A stretch of 6,115 bases of DNA from Chitinophagaceae bacterium (GCA_018061385.1 JAGOUF010000159.1:1-6115); one strand, 5' to 3'; counted from the first letter of the stretch, positions 1 through 5,566 are shown. Numbers and translations are program-made. The notes: a model not told the origin generated them from the sequence alone.

Positions 1-362
1 GTTCTTATATGTTGAAATATCGCCCTAGCGATAGAACTTTAGTTGTAGCAACACATGGCAGAGGTTTATTTACCACAACAATTCCAACAGTTGCAACTGC
101 TGTAAATACAGTATTAAATACAAAAGGATTTATCAATTACATTTCTGTAAATCAAAATTCATTGTTTGTAAAAGCTGGTACATTAACAACTACCAAAACC
201 ATGCAAGTAAATATTGTTGATATGCAAGGCCGTTTATTATCATCTAACAAACTTGGTTATGGTAGCCAAACTATAGCCATTAATCAATTGCCTAAAGGAG
301 CTTATGTAATAAAAATTACAGGCGATAAAAAAGAACAATACACACAACAATTTGTAAAGTAA
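1..362 (+). CDS. 3' end of a secreted beta-propeller-like protein with T9SS type A C-terminal sorting domain (partial)
   Basis: The frame is open to the left edge (codons for S-Y precede the first visible Met), so the gene starts outside the window and only about 119 C-terminal residues are visible. The first part, PSDRTLVVATHGRGLFTTTI, looks like the last blade of a BNR/sortilin (VPS10)-like propeller as found in large secreted Bacteroidota proteins. After a short Thr/Val-rich linker comes a beta-sandwich region (VNIVDMQGRLL, then INQLPKGAYVIKI, ending in FVK) with the pattern of a Por/type IX secretion type A sorting domain. In that family the domain directs export across the outer membrane and is cleaved there. 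The protein is therefore probably surface-bound or secreted; its activity cannot be told from this fragment. The stop is TAA, followed 18 bases later by a strong hairpin with a T-run. The T9SS domain is well supported, the propeller less so. Confidence 0.85.
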   Translation, partial: SYMLKYRPSDRTLVVATHGRGLFTTTIPTVATAVNTVLNTKGFINYISVNQNSLFVKAGTLTTTKTMQVNIVDMQGRLLSSNKLGYGSQTIAINQLPKGAYVIKITGDKKEQYTQQFVK

Positions 363-380
363 TCATTACAAATAATTATA

Positions 381-413
381 AAAAACCAACACTAATTACG
401 TGTTGGTTTTTTT
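381..413. terminator. Intrinsic terminator, probably bidirectional, shared by convergent genes
   Basis: A perfect 12-bp stem has left arm AAAAACCAACAC (381-392), a 7-nt loop, and right arm GTGTTGGTTTTT (400-411), followed by more T on the plus strand (run to 413). On the minus strand the same stem also ends in a T-run (six T, 385-380). It lies 18 bases after the stop of the sorting-domain gene. On the minus strand it overlaps the last codons and the TAG stop of the polymerase IV gene, so it can serve both converging transcripts. Confidence 0.85.
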
Positions 414-1558
414 ATGGTTCTGGCTTTTTGTAATAAAGATTTACCAAATTTATTTTTTACATCATCAATGGCTTTGTACAAATTGGTTTTCTTTTCTACA
501 TTATCAAACAAACTATGTTGTAAAGCATGGTTGTTTAATTCACTCAATCTAACACCCAATAAACGTATAGGTTTATCTTTTCGCCAAAGTTTATGAAACA
601 ATTCTATAGCAGCCGCAATTAATTCATCATCACTAAAAGTATAATTTATTACACTTTGTTTTTGTGTAGTTTCAAAATTTGGGTATCTAATTTTTACAGC
701 AACACAACCACACCATTTTTTATCTCTTCGTAATTCGTAGCCCACTTTTTCCGTCATTTTCACCAATTCTCTTAGCAAGATTGCTTCATCTGTAATATTC
801 TCATGAAAAGTATTTTCGTTGCTAATACTTTTTGCTTCTCTATAAGGTGCAACAATACTCGTAGATATCCCTTGTGCTTTTATATACAAAGCTGCACCCC
901 AACTGCCCAATTCTTTTTCCAAAAATGGCACATCGTATTTTAAAATATCGCCAATTAAATAAATGCCCAACGATTTTAATTTCACAAAAGTTTGCTCTCC
1001 AACGCCGCTAAATTTATTAACAGACAAAGGAGCTAAAAACTCTTTTTCTTTTCCCGGAGGAATGTATAAATAACCATTTGGCTTGGCTTCATCTGTTGCA
1101 ATTTTGCTCACCATTTTATTGCTCGATAACCCAAAAGAAATTGGCAGTTTTGTTTCATCCATTATATCCCGACGTAAGTCTATTGTCCATTGTAAGGGAT
1201 CAAAAAATTTATCCATCCCGGTTAAATCAATAAAAAATTCATCAATACTTGCTTTTTCAAATAAAGGTGCTTTTGCAGCAATTATATCTGTAACCCAACG
1301 GCTATAACGACTGTATTCTCCTCTTGTTCCTTGCACTAAAATTGCATGCGGACAAAGTTCCATTGCTTTTCTCATTGGCATTGCACTGCGTACACCAAAC
1401 TTTCTAGCCTCGTAACTGCAAGTAGTTACAACACCTCTATCTTTTGTGCCACCAACAATTACAGCTTTGCCCAATAAACTAGGATTGTTCAACATTTCTA
1501 CACTTACAAAAAAAGAGTCTAAATCTAAATGAGCAATATATCGTTGTGGTTGGTTCAT
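392..1558 (-). CDS. dinB: DNA polymerase IV (Y-family translesion polymerase)
   Basis: A 388-residue Y-family polymerase that would copy past damaged template bases with low fidelity. Visible landmarks: palm motif HLDLDSFFVSVE with catalytic Asp12 and, by comparison with E. coli DinB, steric-gate Phe17; fingers segment CSYEARKFGVRSAMP at 47-61; the second catalytic motif SIDEFFIDLTG with Asp106/Glu107; GLSSNKMVSKIATDEAKPNG at 143-162; a helix-hairpin-helix thumb segment around FSGVGEQTFVKLKSLGI (183-199); and a little-finger domain to about residue 340. QHSLF at 347-351 fits the beta-clamp-binding consensus QxxLF. The length is normal for the family and all acidic catalytic residues are present, so it looks functional. 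The start at 1558 places the palm motif at the usual distance from the N-terminus; no ribosome-binding site is evident, as is usual in Bacteroidota. It is divergent from the Crp-like gene across a 123-bp gap, and its 3' end lies inside a terminator hairpin. Confidence 0.96.
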   Translation of the reverse strand: MNQPQRYIAHLDLDSFFVSVEMLNNPSLLGKAVIVGGTKDRGVVTTCSYEARKFGVRSAMPMRKAMELCPHAILVQGTRGEYSRYSRWVTDIIAAKAPLFEKASIDEFFIDLTGMDKFFDPLQWTIDLRRDIMDETKLPISFGLSSNKMVSKIATDEAKPNGYLYIPPGKEKEFLAPLSVNKFSGVGEQTFVKLKSLGIYLIGDILKYDVPFLEKELGSWGAALYIKAQGISTSIVAPYREAKSISNENTFHENITDEAILLRELVKMTEKVGYELRRDKKWCGCVAVKIRYPNFETTQKQSVINYTFSDDELIAAAIELFHKLWRKDKPIRLLGVRLSELNNHALQHSLFDNVEKKTNLYKAIDDVKNKFGKSLLQKARTIKKPTRN

Positions 1559-1666
1559 GCAATGGCTAAGTTAAAAAACATTTTTTGTTACAAGCTGAAG
1601 AATAAATAGCATCGTTCTCGGTGTCACTCACTTCAAGGTTCAAATCAATATTCAACAATTTGCAAT

Positions 1667-1674
1667 TACTTTTG
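1667..1674 (+). promoter_or_regulatory. Possible -7 element upstream of the Crp-like gene
   Basis: TACTTTTG matches the Bacteroidota -7 consensus TAnnTTTG exactly and ends 7 bases before the ATG at 1682. No convincing -33 TTTG lies 18-21 bases upstream. If real, it would give an almost leaderless transcript. It could be a chance match in AT-rich DNA. Confidence 0.35.
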
Positions 1675-1681
1675 ATGGTGT

Positions 1682-2272
1682 ATGCAACAAGAATTCGCAT
1701 TCAATCATTTAAAAGAATTTACTTCTGCTATTCATACATTAAACAATGAAGAGTGGAATAGCTTTGCATCAATTTGGCAAATGCAAGAAGCCAAACGAAA
1801 AACTATTTTAACAGCTGCTGGCGATACAGAAAAATATTTATACTTTATTGTAGAAGGCGTTCAACGAGCATTTTACATTGCCAATAACAACAAAGAAGCA
1901 ACCATTGTATTTACCTATCCATTTTCTTTTTCTGGCGTAGCCGATTCATTTTTAACGCAAACTCCATCGCTCTATTATTTTGAAACCCTTACAAAATCTG
2001 TTTATTTAAGAACAAGCTACAAGCAAATAGAAGAGCTTATGAACAAATACCACAACTTCGAACGGTTAATTCGTAAAGCAGTTGGCTACTCTTTAAAAGG
2101 TGTATTAGAAAGACAAATTGAGTTACAATGTTTTTCTGCTGAAGAAAAATTTAGAACATTGTTAAAACGCAGTCCACATGTATTGCGTTTAATTCCTCAT
2201 AAATACTTAGCTTCTTATTTAGGTATAGATGCAACCACTTTTAGTAAATTATTGGGCACAATAAGATTATAA
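1682..2272 (+). CDS. Crp/Fnr-family transcriptional regulator
   Basis: A 196-residue protein with the two-part Crp architecture. The N-terminal cyclic-nucleotide-binding-like beta-roll is at about 25-115 (KRKTILTAAGDTEKYLYFIVEGVQRAFY carries the typical 'xxGxxxxxxxFIxxGxxRxxY' pattern). A long dimerisation helix follows at about 117-150. The C-terminal helix-turn-helix is IPHKYLASYLGIDATTFSKL at about 171-190, close to the 'iPqkyiASYLGItpetLSRiR' pattern common in short Bacteroidota Crp-like regulators. Total length is normal for that group, so the protein is complete although it ends soon after the recognition helix. It has no Cys cluster for an Fe-S centre, and the canonical cAMP-contact residues are not recognisable, so the effector is unknown. 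A 9-bp stem hairpin follows the stop directly. It may regulate its own promoter or a downstream neighbour, but no binding site could be identified. Confidence 0.9.
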   Translation: MQQEFAFNHLKEFTSAIHTLNNEEWNSFASIWQMQEAKRKTILTAAGDTEKYLYFIVEGVQRAFYIANNNKEATIVFTYPFSFSGVADSFLTQTPSLYYFETLTKSVYLRTSYKQIEELMNKYHNFERLIRKAVGYSLKGVLERQIELQCFSAEEKFRTLLKRSPHVLRLIPHKYLASYLGIDATTFSKLLGTIRL

Positions 2273-2273
2273 A

Positions 2274-2297
2274 AAATCTTGGCGTACACCAAGATTT
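2274..2297 (+). terminator. Hairpin between the Crp-like gene and the DinB_2-like gene (possible weak terminator or attenuator)
   Basis: A perfect 9-bp stem AAATCTTGG / CCAAGATTT with a 6-nt loop (CGTACA) begins one base after the stop of the Crp-like gene. The following T tract is interrupted (TTT, ATG, TTTTA), so termination may be partial. Its right arm abuts an ATG at 2298, which argues against that ATG being the start of the next gene. Confidence 0.55.
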
Positions 2298-2339
2298 ATG
2301 TTTTATAGAACTATCATTTTTGCTATTCAAAAAACAAAT

Positions 2340-2921
2340 ATGGTAGTTTACAATTCTCAACAATTACTCAATCAGTTACAAGAACAAACAGAGCAGTTTA
2401 TTGCCCAAGCTGTAAGCAATTGGCAAATATTACCACACAAACAATTTGGCTACAAACAGTTGCCTGAAAAATGGAGTGCCAACCAATGTTTGCAACACTT
2501 AAACAGTTATGGCACTTACTATCTTCCTGCAATTGAAAAAGCAATTACAATTGCCCAAACCAAAGAACAGCAAAATAACAATCAATTTAAATCGGGTTGG
2601 TTGGGTAATTATTTTACCAATTTAATGCAACCAAAAGCAGATGGAAGTTTGTCAAAAAAAATGCAAACACCCAAAAATCATCAGCCAACCAACAATAGCG
2701 AAAGCCATTTATCGATTGCCGAATTTATTGATCAACAAGAACGTTTATTGGTGTTATTAGAGCAAGCTAAACAAATAGATTTAAATAGAACAAAAGTACC
2801 CATTTCAATTGCCCCATTTATTAAATTAAAACTAGGCGATGTATTTATGTTTTTAGTGGCACACAACTTCCGTCATGTACTACAAGTAAACAATGCAATT
2901 GATGATACATTAAGTACTTAA
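2340..2921 (+). CDS. DinB-superfamily (DinB_2/DUF1569-like) four-helix-bundle protein, putative metal-dependent enzyme
   Basis: From the ATG at 2340 this is 193 residues. It has the features of the DinB-like/YfiT putative metalloenzyme fold: a first helix, then LPEKWSANQCLQHLN containing a likely metal-ligand His (residue 53), and near the C-terminus FLVAHNFRHVLQ with an HxxxH pair (His175, His179). Together these give the three-His site typical of the superfamily. Some family members act as thiol-dependent transferases or maleylpyruvate isomerase-like enzymes, but most are uncharacterised and no substrate can be named here. I chose 2340 over the in-frame ATG at 2298 because the extra 14 residues (MFYRTIIFAIQKTN) are atypical and the earlier ATG abuts a hairpin; the alternative cannot be excluded. 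It lies 67 bases after the Crp-like gene on the same strand and may be partly co-transcribed. It is not related to DNA polymerase IV, also called DinB. Confidence 0.8.
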   Translation: MVVYNSQQLLNQLQEQTEQFIAQAVSNWQILPHKQFGYKQLPEKWSANQCLQHLNSYGTYYLPAIEKAITIAQTKEQQNNNQFKSGWLGNYFTNLMQPKADGSLSKKMQTPKNHQPTNNSESHLSIAEFIDQQERLLVLLEQAKQIDLNRTKVPISIAPFIKLKLGDVFMFLVAHNFRHVLQVNNAIDDTLST

Positions 2922-2932
2922 ATAATTCAATA

Positions 2933-3901
2933 TTACAAGCCATGAGTTTGTTTCAATTCTTTACAAATTCTCTGTATAGAAGTTGGTAAGGATGTATAAG
3001 AAAAGCTAGGCAGGTATTGCAGTAATTTTTGGTTATTAAAACTCACTTTTGCTTGTGCAGTTTTGGCTGTTTCTTTGGTAAGCAAAGGTTGCTTGCCTGA
3101 AAATTTTGCTTTAAAAGCTTCCAATCGCCAAACAACAGCTGCAATAAAAGGAGTTACCAATTTGCTGGGTGGCTTTTTGTTAAATGCGTTTGCAATTAAG
3201 GTAAATAAATCTTTATACGTACTTGTTTCGGCACTTAAAATAAAACGTTGGGCAACAATATTGCTATTCATTAATTGAATCATTGCTTCAACTACATCTA
3301 ATACATCTACAAAACCAGTTGTACCTTCTGTATACCAAGGAAACTCGTTGTATACCGATTTAAAAACACTTGATGAACCTTTGTTCCAATCGCCATTTCC
3401 TAAAATAATGGTAGGGTTTACAATTACTGCATTCAATCCTTCACCAATGCCACGCCACACTTCCATTTCAGCTAAAAATTTTGTTTTACCATATTCACTG
3501 TTGCTAGTTTCTTCAGTCCAATTCATGGTTTCATCAATCGGTTTATCTTCTCTAATTCTTCCCAATGCAGCTACTGAACTTACAAACAATAATTTTTGTA
3601 CTTGTGCATTTAAGCAAGCATTTACAACATTTGCAGTGCCTTCTATATTGGTTTTATGTAGTTCGTTTTTTTGCTTTGGATTAAAGGAAACAATTGCAGC
3701 ACAATGATAAACTTGGGTTACATTTTGCATAGCTTCTTCCAATGCTACAACATCTAAAATATCGGCTTTTACCCATTGAACGAGGCTGTGCTCAAAAGGA
3801 ATTTCACTTCTAAAAAATGCTTTTATTGGCTGCTTATTTTGTAAGAGTTGTTGTATTAAATGAGTACCGACTAAACCGGTAGATCCTGTAACTAAAATCA
3901 T
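2933..3901 (-). CDS. Extended SDR / NAD-dependent epimerase-dehydratase family protein
   Basis: A 322-residue Rossmann-fold oxidoreductase of the extended short-chain dehydrogenase type. The N-terminus MILVTGSTGLVGTHL holds the GxxGxxG dinucleotide-binding motif (Gly6, Gly9, Gly12). ADILD at 46-50 places an Asp where the family contacts the adenine ring. YHCAAIVSF at 65-73 is the conserved AA strand. SS at 108-109 and YGKTK at 137-141 give the catalytic Ser-Tyr-Lys. VNPTIILGNGD at 161-171 is the usual substrate-side strand. The overall pattern resembles dihydroflavonol-reductase/3-beta-HSD-like members more than sugar-nucleotide epimerases; the substrate is unknown. It starts 33 bases after the Fur-family gene on the same strand with no clear terminator between, so read-through from the SCO-Fur unit is possible. 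Its stop faces the DinB_2-like gene across only 11 bases, with no evident terminator. Confidence 0.9.
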   Translation of the reverse strand: MILVTGSTGLVGTHLIQQLLQNKQPIKAFFRSEIPFEHSLVQWVKADILDVVALEEAMQNVTQVYHCAAIVSFNPKQKNELHKTNIEGTANVVNACLNAQVQKLLFVSSVAALGRIREDKPIDETMNWTEETSNSEYGKTKFLAEMEVWRGIGEGLNAVIVNPTIILGNGDWNKGSSSVFKSVYNEFPWYTEGTTGFVDVLDVVEAMIQLMNSNIVAQRFILSAETSTYKDLFTLIANAFNKKPPSKLVTPFIAAVVWRLEAFKAKFSGKQPLLTKETAKTAQAKVSFNNQKLLQYLPSFSYTSLPTSIQRICKELKQTHGL

Positions 3902-3934
3902 GATAAAGGGTTTGCAAAACTGAAAAGTAACAAA

Positions 3935-4351
3935 CTAATTGCAATTAATGCAAATACCGCTAATTACAACATCGGTTCTTTTTTCTTTAAAACCAATTGG
4001 TAAATGAACTGTTGGAGAAGTAACGTGATCTAAACAATATGTAATGTTACAATTATCGCAAATAAAATGTACATGATTGTCGTGATGGTGGCCTTGTGAA
4101 CAATCATCTTTACACAAAGCATATAAAACCGAATTGTCTGCTGTAGGAATGGTGTGAATAATACCTTTATCAACAAAGGTTTGCAAGGTTCTATAAATAG
4201 TTACTCTATCAAACATTTCACCAGTTTTCTTTTCTATATCGGCATGTGCCAATGCTCCATTAGTTACTTGAAAGAGTTCTAAAATTTTCTTTCTACTATC
4301 CGTTACACTTAATTGGTGTCGTTTCAATATTTCTAATAAGGGTAAAGACAT
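3935..4351 (-). CDS. Fur-family metal-responsive transcriptional repressor, Zur-like
   Basis: A 138-residue Fur-superfamily regulator. The N-terminal winged helix (about 5-78) includes SVTDSRKKILELF and the recognition helix region DRVTIYRTLQTFVDKGII (48-65). The C-terminal dimerisation domain carries the structural zinc site as two CxxC pairs, Cys98/Cys101 and Cys134/Cys137. A His-rich segment, GHHHDNHVHFIC (87-98), supplies candidate sensory ligands. YALC at 77-80 aligns by eye with the 'YVLC' of E. coli Zur, whose Cys is a zinc-sensing ligand; iron-sensing Fur proteins lack a Cys there. This favours zinc sensing, but the assignment stays tentative. The start codon lies 6 bases after the SCO stop, so the two are almost certainly one operon. 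The neighbouring MerC and TonB-receptor genes are plausible targets, and a palindrome on the merC promoter is a candidate operator. Confidence 0.9.
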   Translation of the reverse strand: MSLPLLEILKRHQLSVTDSRKKILELFQVTNGALAHADIEKKTGEMFDRVTIYRTLQTFVDKGIIHTIPTADNSVLYALCKDDCSQGHHHDNHVHFICDNCNITYCLDHVTSPTVHLPIGFKEKRTDVVISGICINCN

Positions 4352-4357
4352 ATTGTA

Positions 4358-5008
4358 TTAATTAAACAATCCGTTAGTAAAATTTTTACCCATTGGTTTT
4401 TCCTTCAATAAATCTTGAATATCTTTTTTCAGTTTTTCCAACTCTTCTGTTTTTAAACCATCGTACACTTGGCCACGAACAATTCCATTTTTATCTACCA
4501 ATGCAAAAAACTGTGAGTGCATAAAATCATCTTCAATATTGTTTACCACATTTTTAGGATCATCAATGCCATAACTAAACCTTGCAATATTGTATAAACT
4601 GTCTTTTCTTCCTGTTAAAAAAGCCCATTTTCTTGTATCAACTTTCATGGAGTCTGCAAAATGTTTTAACTGTGCAACAGAATCTCTTTTAGGATCGCAG
4701 GTATGCGATAGAATCATAAAATTGGGTTCGTCTTTAAATGCCTCGTAAATGATACGCATGTTGTTGTTCATCTTTGGGCAAATACTTGGACAAGTAGTAA
4801 AAAAGTATTCTACTACATACACTTTTTCTTTAACATCGGCATTGGTAAAAACGCTTCCATCTTCTTTTAAAAATGAAAATTTCTGTACATAAGCATTCTT
4901 TTGCAATTTACTTTGGTTGAATGTTTCTGTAAAAACTGCCAATCCAATCCAAAACAATACTAGCAGAACTCCGAAAAACCCTAAATAATACAATGATTTC
5001 TTTTTCAT
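4358..5008 (-). CDS. SCO1/SenC family protein (thioredoxin-fold copper chaperone), membrane-anchored
   Basis: A 216-residue protein with a single N-terminal membrane anchor (about 7-28) and a periplasmic thioredoxin-like SCO domain. The metal/redox motif is TTCPSICPKM, with Cys73 and Cys77 (CxxxC), and the third copper ligand is probably His164 in DFMHSQFFALVDKNG. SHTCDPKRDS (101-110) and FLTGRKDSLYNIA (130-142) are further family signatures. SCO proteins deliver copper to the CuA site of cytochrome c oxidase or act as periplasmic thiol reductants. The start at 5008 (MKKKSLYYLG) is chosen because it gives the expected anchor; a longer open frame to 5233 would overlap the divergent merC gene and its promoter and is not credible. 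It is the first gene of the SCO-Fur pair. Oddity: Cys104 lies at a position that is usually non-Cys (often Val) in the 'SHTxDP' motif. Confidence 0.93.
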   Translation of the reverse strand: MKKKSLYYLGFFGVLLVLFWIGLAVFTETFNQSKLQKNAYVQKFSFLKEDGSVFTNADVKEKVYVVEYFFTTCPSICPKMNNNMRIIYEAFKDEPNFMILSHTCDPKRDSVAQLKHFADSMKVDTRKWAFLTGRKDSLYNIARFSYGIDDPKNVVNNIEDDFMHSQFFALVDKNGIVRGQVYDGLKTEELEKLKKDIQDLLKEKPMGKNFTNGLFN

Positions 5009-5018
5009 AATGTAACAA

Positions 5019-5026
5019 CAAAAATA
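5019..5026 (-). promoter_or_regulatory. Possible -7 element of the SCO-Fur operon
   Basis: On the minus strand the sequence reads TATTTTTG, an exact TAnnTTTG match that ends 10 bases before the SCO ATG at 5008. No clear TTTG lies at -33. It implies a very short 5' leader, and its position supports the start chosen for SCO. Confidence 0.45.
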
Positions 5027-5064
5027 CAGATGCTTTAGTTGTAATAATTGGTTTAAAGAAAATT

Positions 5065-5094
5065 TTTGCAACGAAATTGCAATTATTATCTTTG
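5065..5094 (+). promoter_or_regulatory. Promoter of the MerC-domain gene
   Basis: A Bacteroidota-type promoter: -33 TTTG at 5065-5068, an 18-bp spacer, and -7 TATCTTTG at 5087-5094 (exact TAnnTTTG). The ATG follows 8 bases later at 5103, so the transcript would have a leader of only a few bases. This is the best promoter match in the window because both boxes are present at a plausible spacing. Confidence 0.65.
5066..5082. promoter_or_regulatory. Palindromic candidate operator on the merC promoter
   Basis: TTGCAAC-GAA-ATTGCAA is a 17-bp near-perfect 7-3-7 inverted repeat with one unpaired position per arm. It covers the end of the -33 box and the first part of the spacer, where a bound repressor would block RNA polymerase. 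With a Fur/Zur-type regulator encoded next door, this is a reasonable target site. The link is inference; I cannot confirm a known consensus. Confidence 0.5.
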
Positions 5095-5102
5095 CACACG
5101 CT

Positions 5103-5495
5103 ATGAATTTTAAAATAAACTGGGATGCATTGGGAATTACAGCTTCGTTAGCATGTGCTATACATTGTGCTGTATTGCCTTTAATGCTAACAAGTTTACC
5201 ACTTTTTGGCATAAATATAATACACAATGCCATTTTTGAATACAGTATGATTGGGCTTGCTTTTTTAATTGGAAGCTATTCTTTTTATCATGGATATAAA
5301 AAACACCACCACAGTTTTAATCCTTTCTTTTTATTCAGTATAGGAATTGTTTTATTAATTGCTAAACAATTTTGGCACGAACAGCAATTGTGGTTTTTAA
5401 TTCCTGCTGTTGTATTAATTGTTGTGGCTCATGTAACCAACTATAAAAGTTGTAGAGTGCACAATCATGCACATTCCGACGATTGTAATCATTAA
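5103..5495 (+). CDS. MerC-domain integral membrane protein
   Basis: A 130-residue protein with four predicted membrane helices (roughly 10-34, 44-62, 74-89, 96-113), matching the small MerC-domain family. Helix 1 carries ACAIHCAVLPL with Cys18, His21 and Cys22, the conserved metal-binding position of these proteins. Loop 2-3 has KKHHH (66-70). The C-terminal tail from residue 114, NYKSCRVHNHAHSDDCNH, has four His and two Cys and should bind a soft or borderline metal. MerC was named for mercury transport, but no other mer gene is present here, and in Bacteroidota such proteins commonly sit beside Fur-family regulators. A role in handling zinc, copper or iron is more likely than mercury resistance. 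It is divergent from SCO across 94 bases and has its own promoter with a palindromic site. The TonB-receptor gene follows on the same strand after 71 bases. Confidence 0.88.
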   Translation: MNFKINWDALGITASLACAIHCAVLPLMLTSLPLFGINIIHNAIFEYSMIGLAFLIGSYSFYHGYKKHHHSFNPFFLFSIGIVLLIAKQFWHEQQLWFLIPAVVLIVVAHVTNYKSCRVHNHAHSDDCNH

Positions 5496-5506
5496 TTTTT
5501 CAGCAT

Positions 5507-5532
5507 ACAATAAATTATATATTTTTTATTGT
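5507..5532. repeat. AT-rich inverted repeat after merC (weak terminator or regulatory palindrome)
   Basis: Outer arms ACAATAAA (5507-5514) and TTTATTGT (5525-5532) are perfectly complementary. Inside them a TT/TT mismatch is followed by a self-complementary ATATAT core. The stem has only two G-C pairs and no T-run after it, so intrinsic termination would be weak. It could mark the end of the merC transcript or be part of the control region of the receptor gene. Confidence 0.45.
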
Positions 5533-5534
5533 TA

Positions 5535-5566
5535 AAATTATTTTTAGATTTGTCTAAATTTAATTT
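5535..5566. promoter_or_regulatory. Interrupted palindrome (DtxR/MntR-like box) overlapping the -7 element of the TonB-receptor gene
   Basis: The core TTTAGA-TTTG-TCTAAA (5543-5558) is a perfect 6-4-6 inverted repeat. After a TT/TT mismatch on each side the symmetry resumes with AAATTA (5535-5540) and TAATTT (5561-5566), giving 14-base arms with two mismatches that end at the ATG. The inner TTAGA-N4-TCTAA has the spacing and most bases of the DtxR-type half-sites TTAGG-N4-CCTAA. TAGATTTG (5545-5552), inside the core, is an exact TAnnTTTG -7 box, so a bound protein would compete with RNA polymerase. No good -33 box is seen. Confidence 0.6.

Noticed and set aside
1562..1609. 15-residue open frame on the plus strand in the dinB/Crp intergenic region
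   Set aside because: Very short, Lys-rich from A-tracts, with no promoter or homology signal; most likely chance.
1632..1655. Three TTCAA copies upstream of the Crp-like gene as an operator array
   Set aside because: Irregular spacing and very short units in AT-rich DNA; indistinguishable from chance.
2298..2339. Upstream start of the DinB_2-like gene at 2298
   Set aside because: The ATG directly abuts the right arm of a hairpin and adds 14 residues unlike the family N-terminus. Kept only as an alternative.
392..2921. A functional link between polymerase IV (DinB) and the 'DinB-superfamily' protein
   Set aside because: The shared name is historical (E. coli dinB versus B. subtilis DinB); the folds and functions are unrelated, and the genes are on opposite strands with another gene between.
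2910..2921. TTAAGTACTTAA palindrome at the stop of the DinB_2-like gene as a terminator
   Set aside because: A 12-bp self-complementary sequence with no loop, little G-C and no T-run; it cannot form a useful terminator hairpin.
5009..5233. N-terminal extension of the SCO reading frame to an ATG at 5233
   Set aside because: The extra 75 residues are atypical, run antisense through merC and its promoter, and would displace the membrane anchor from the N-terminus. The start at 5008 gives a normal SCO protein.
5103..5495. Mercury-resistance operon
   Set aside because: MerC is the only mer-like gene; no merA, merP, merT or MerR-type regulator is present, and the neighbours point to physiological metal handling.
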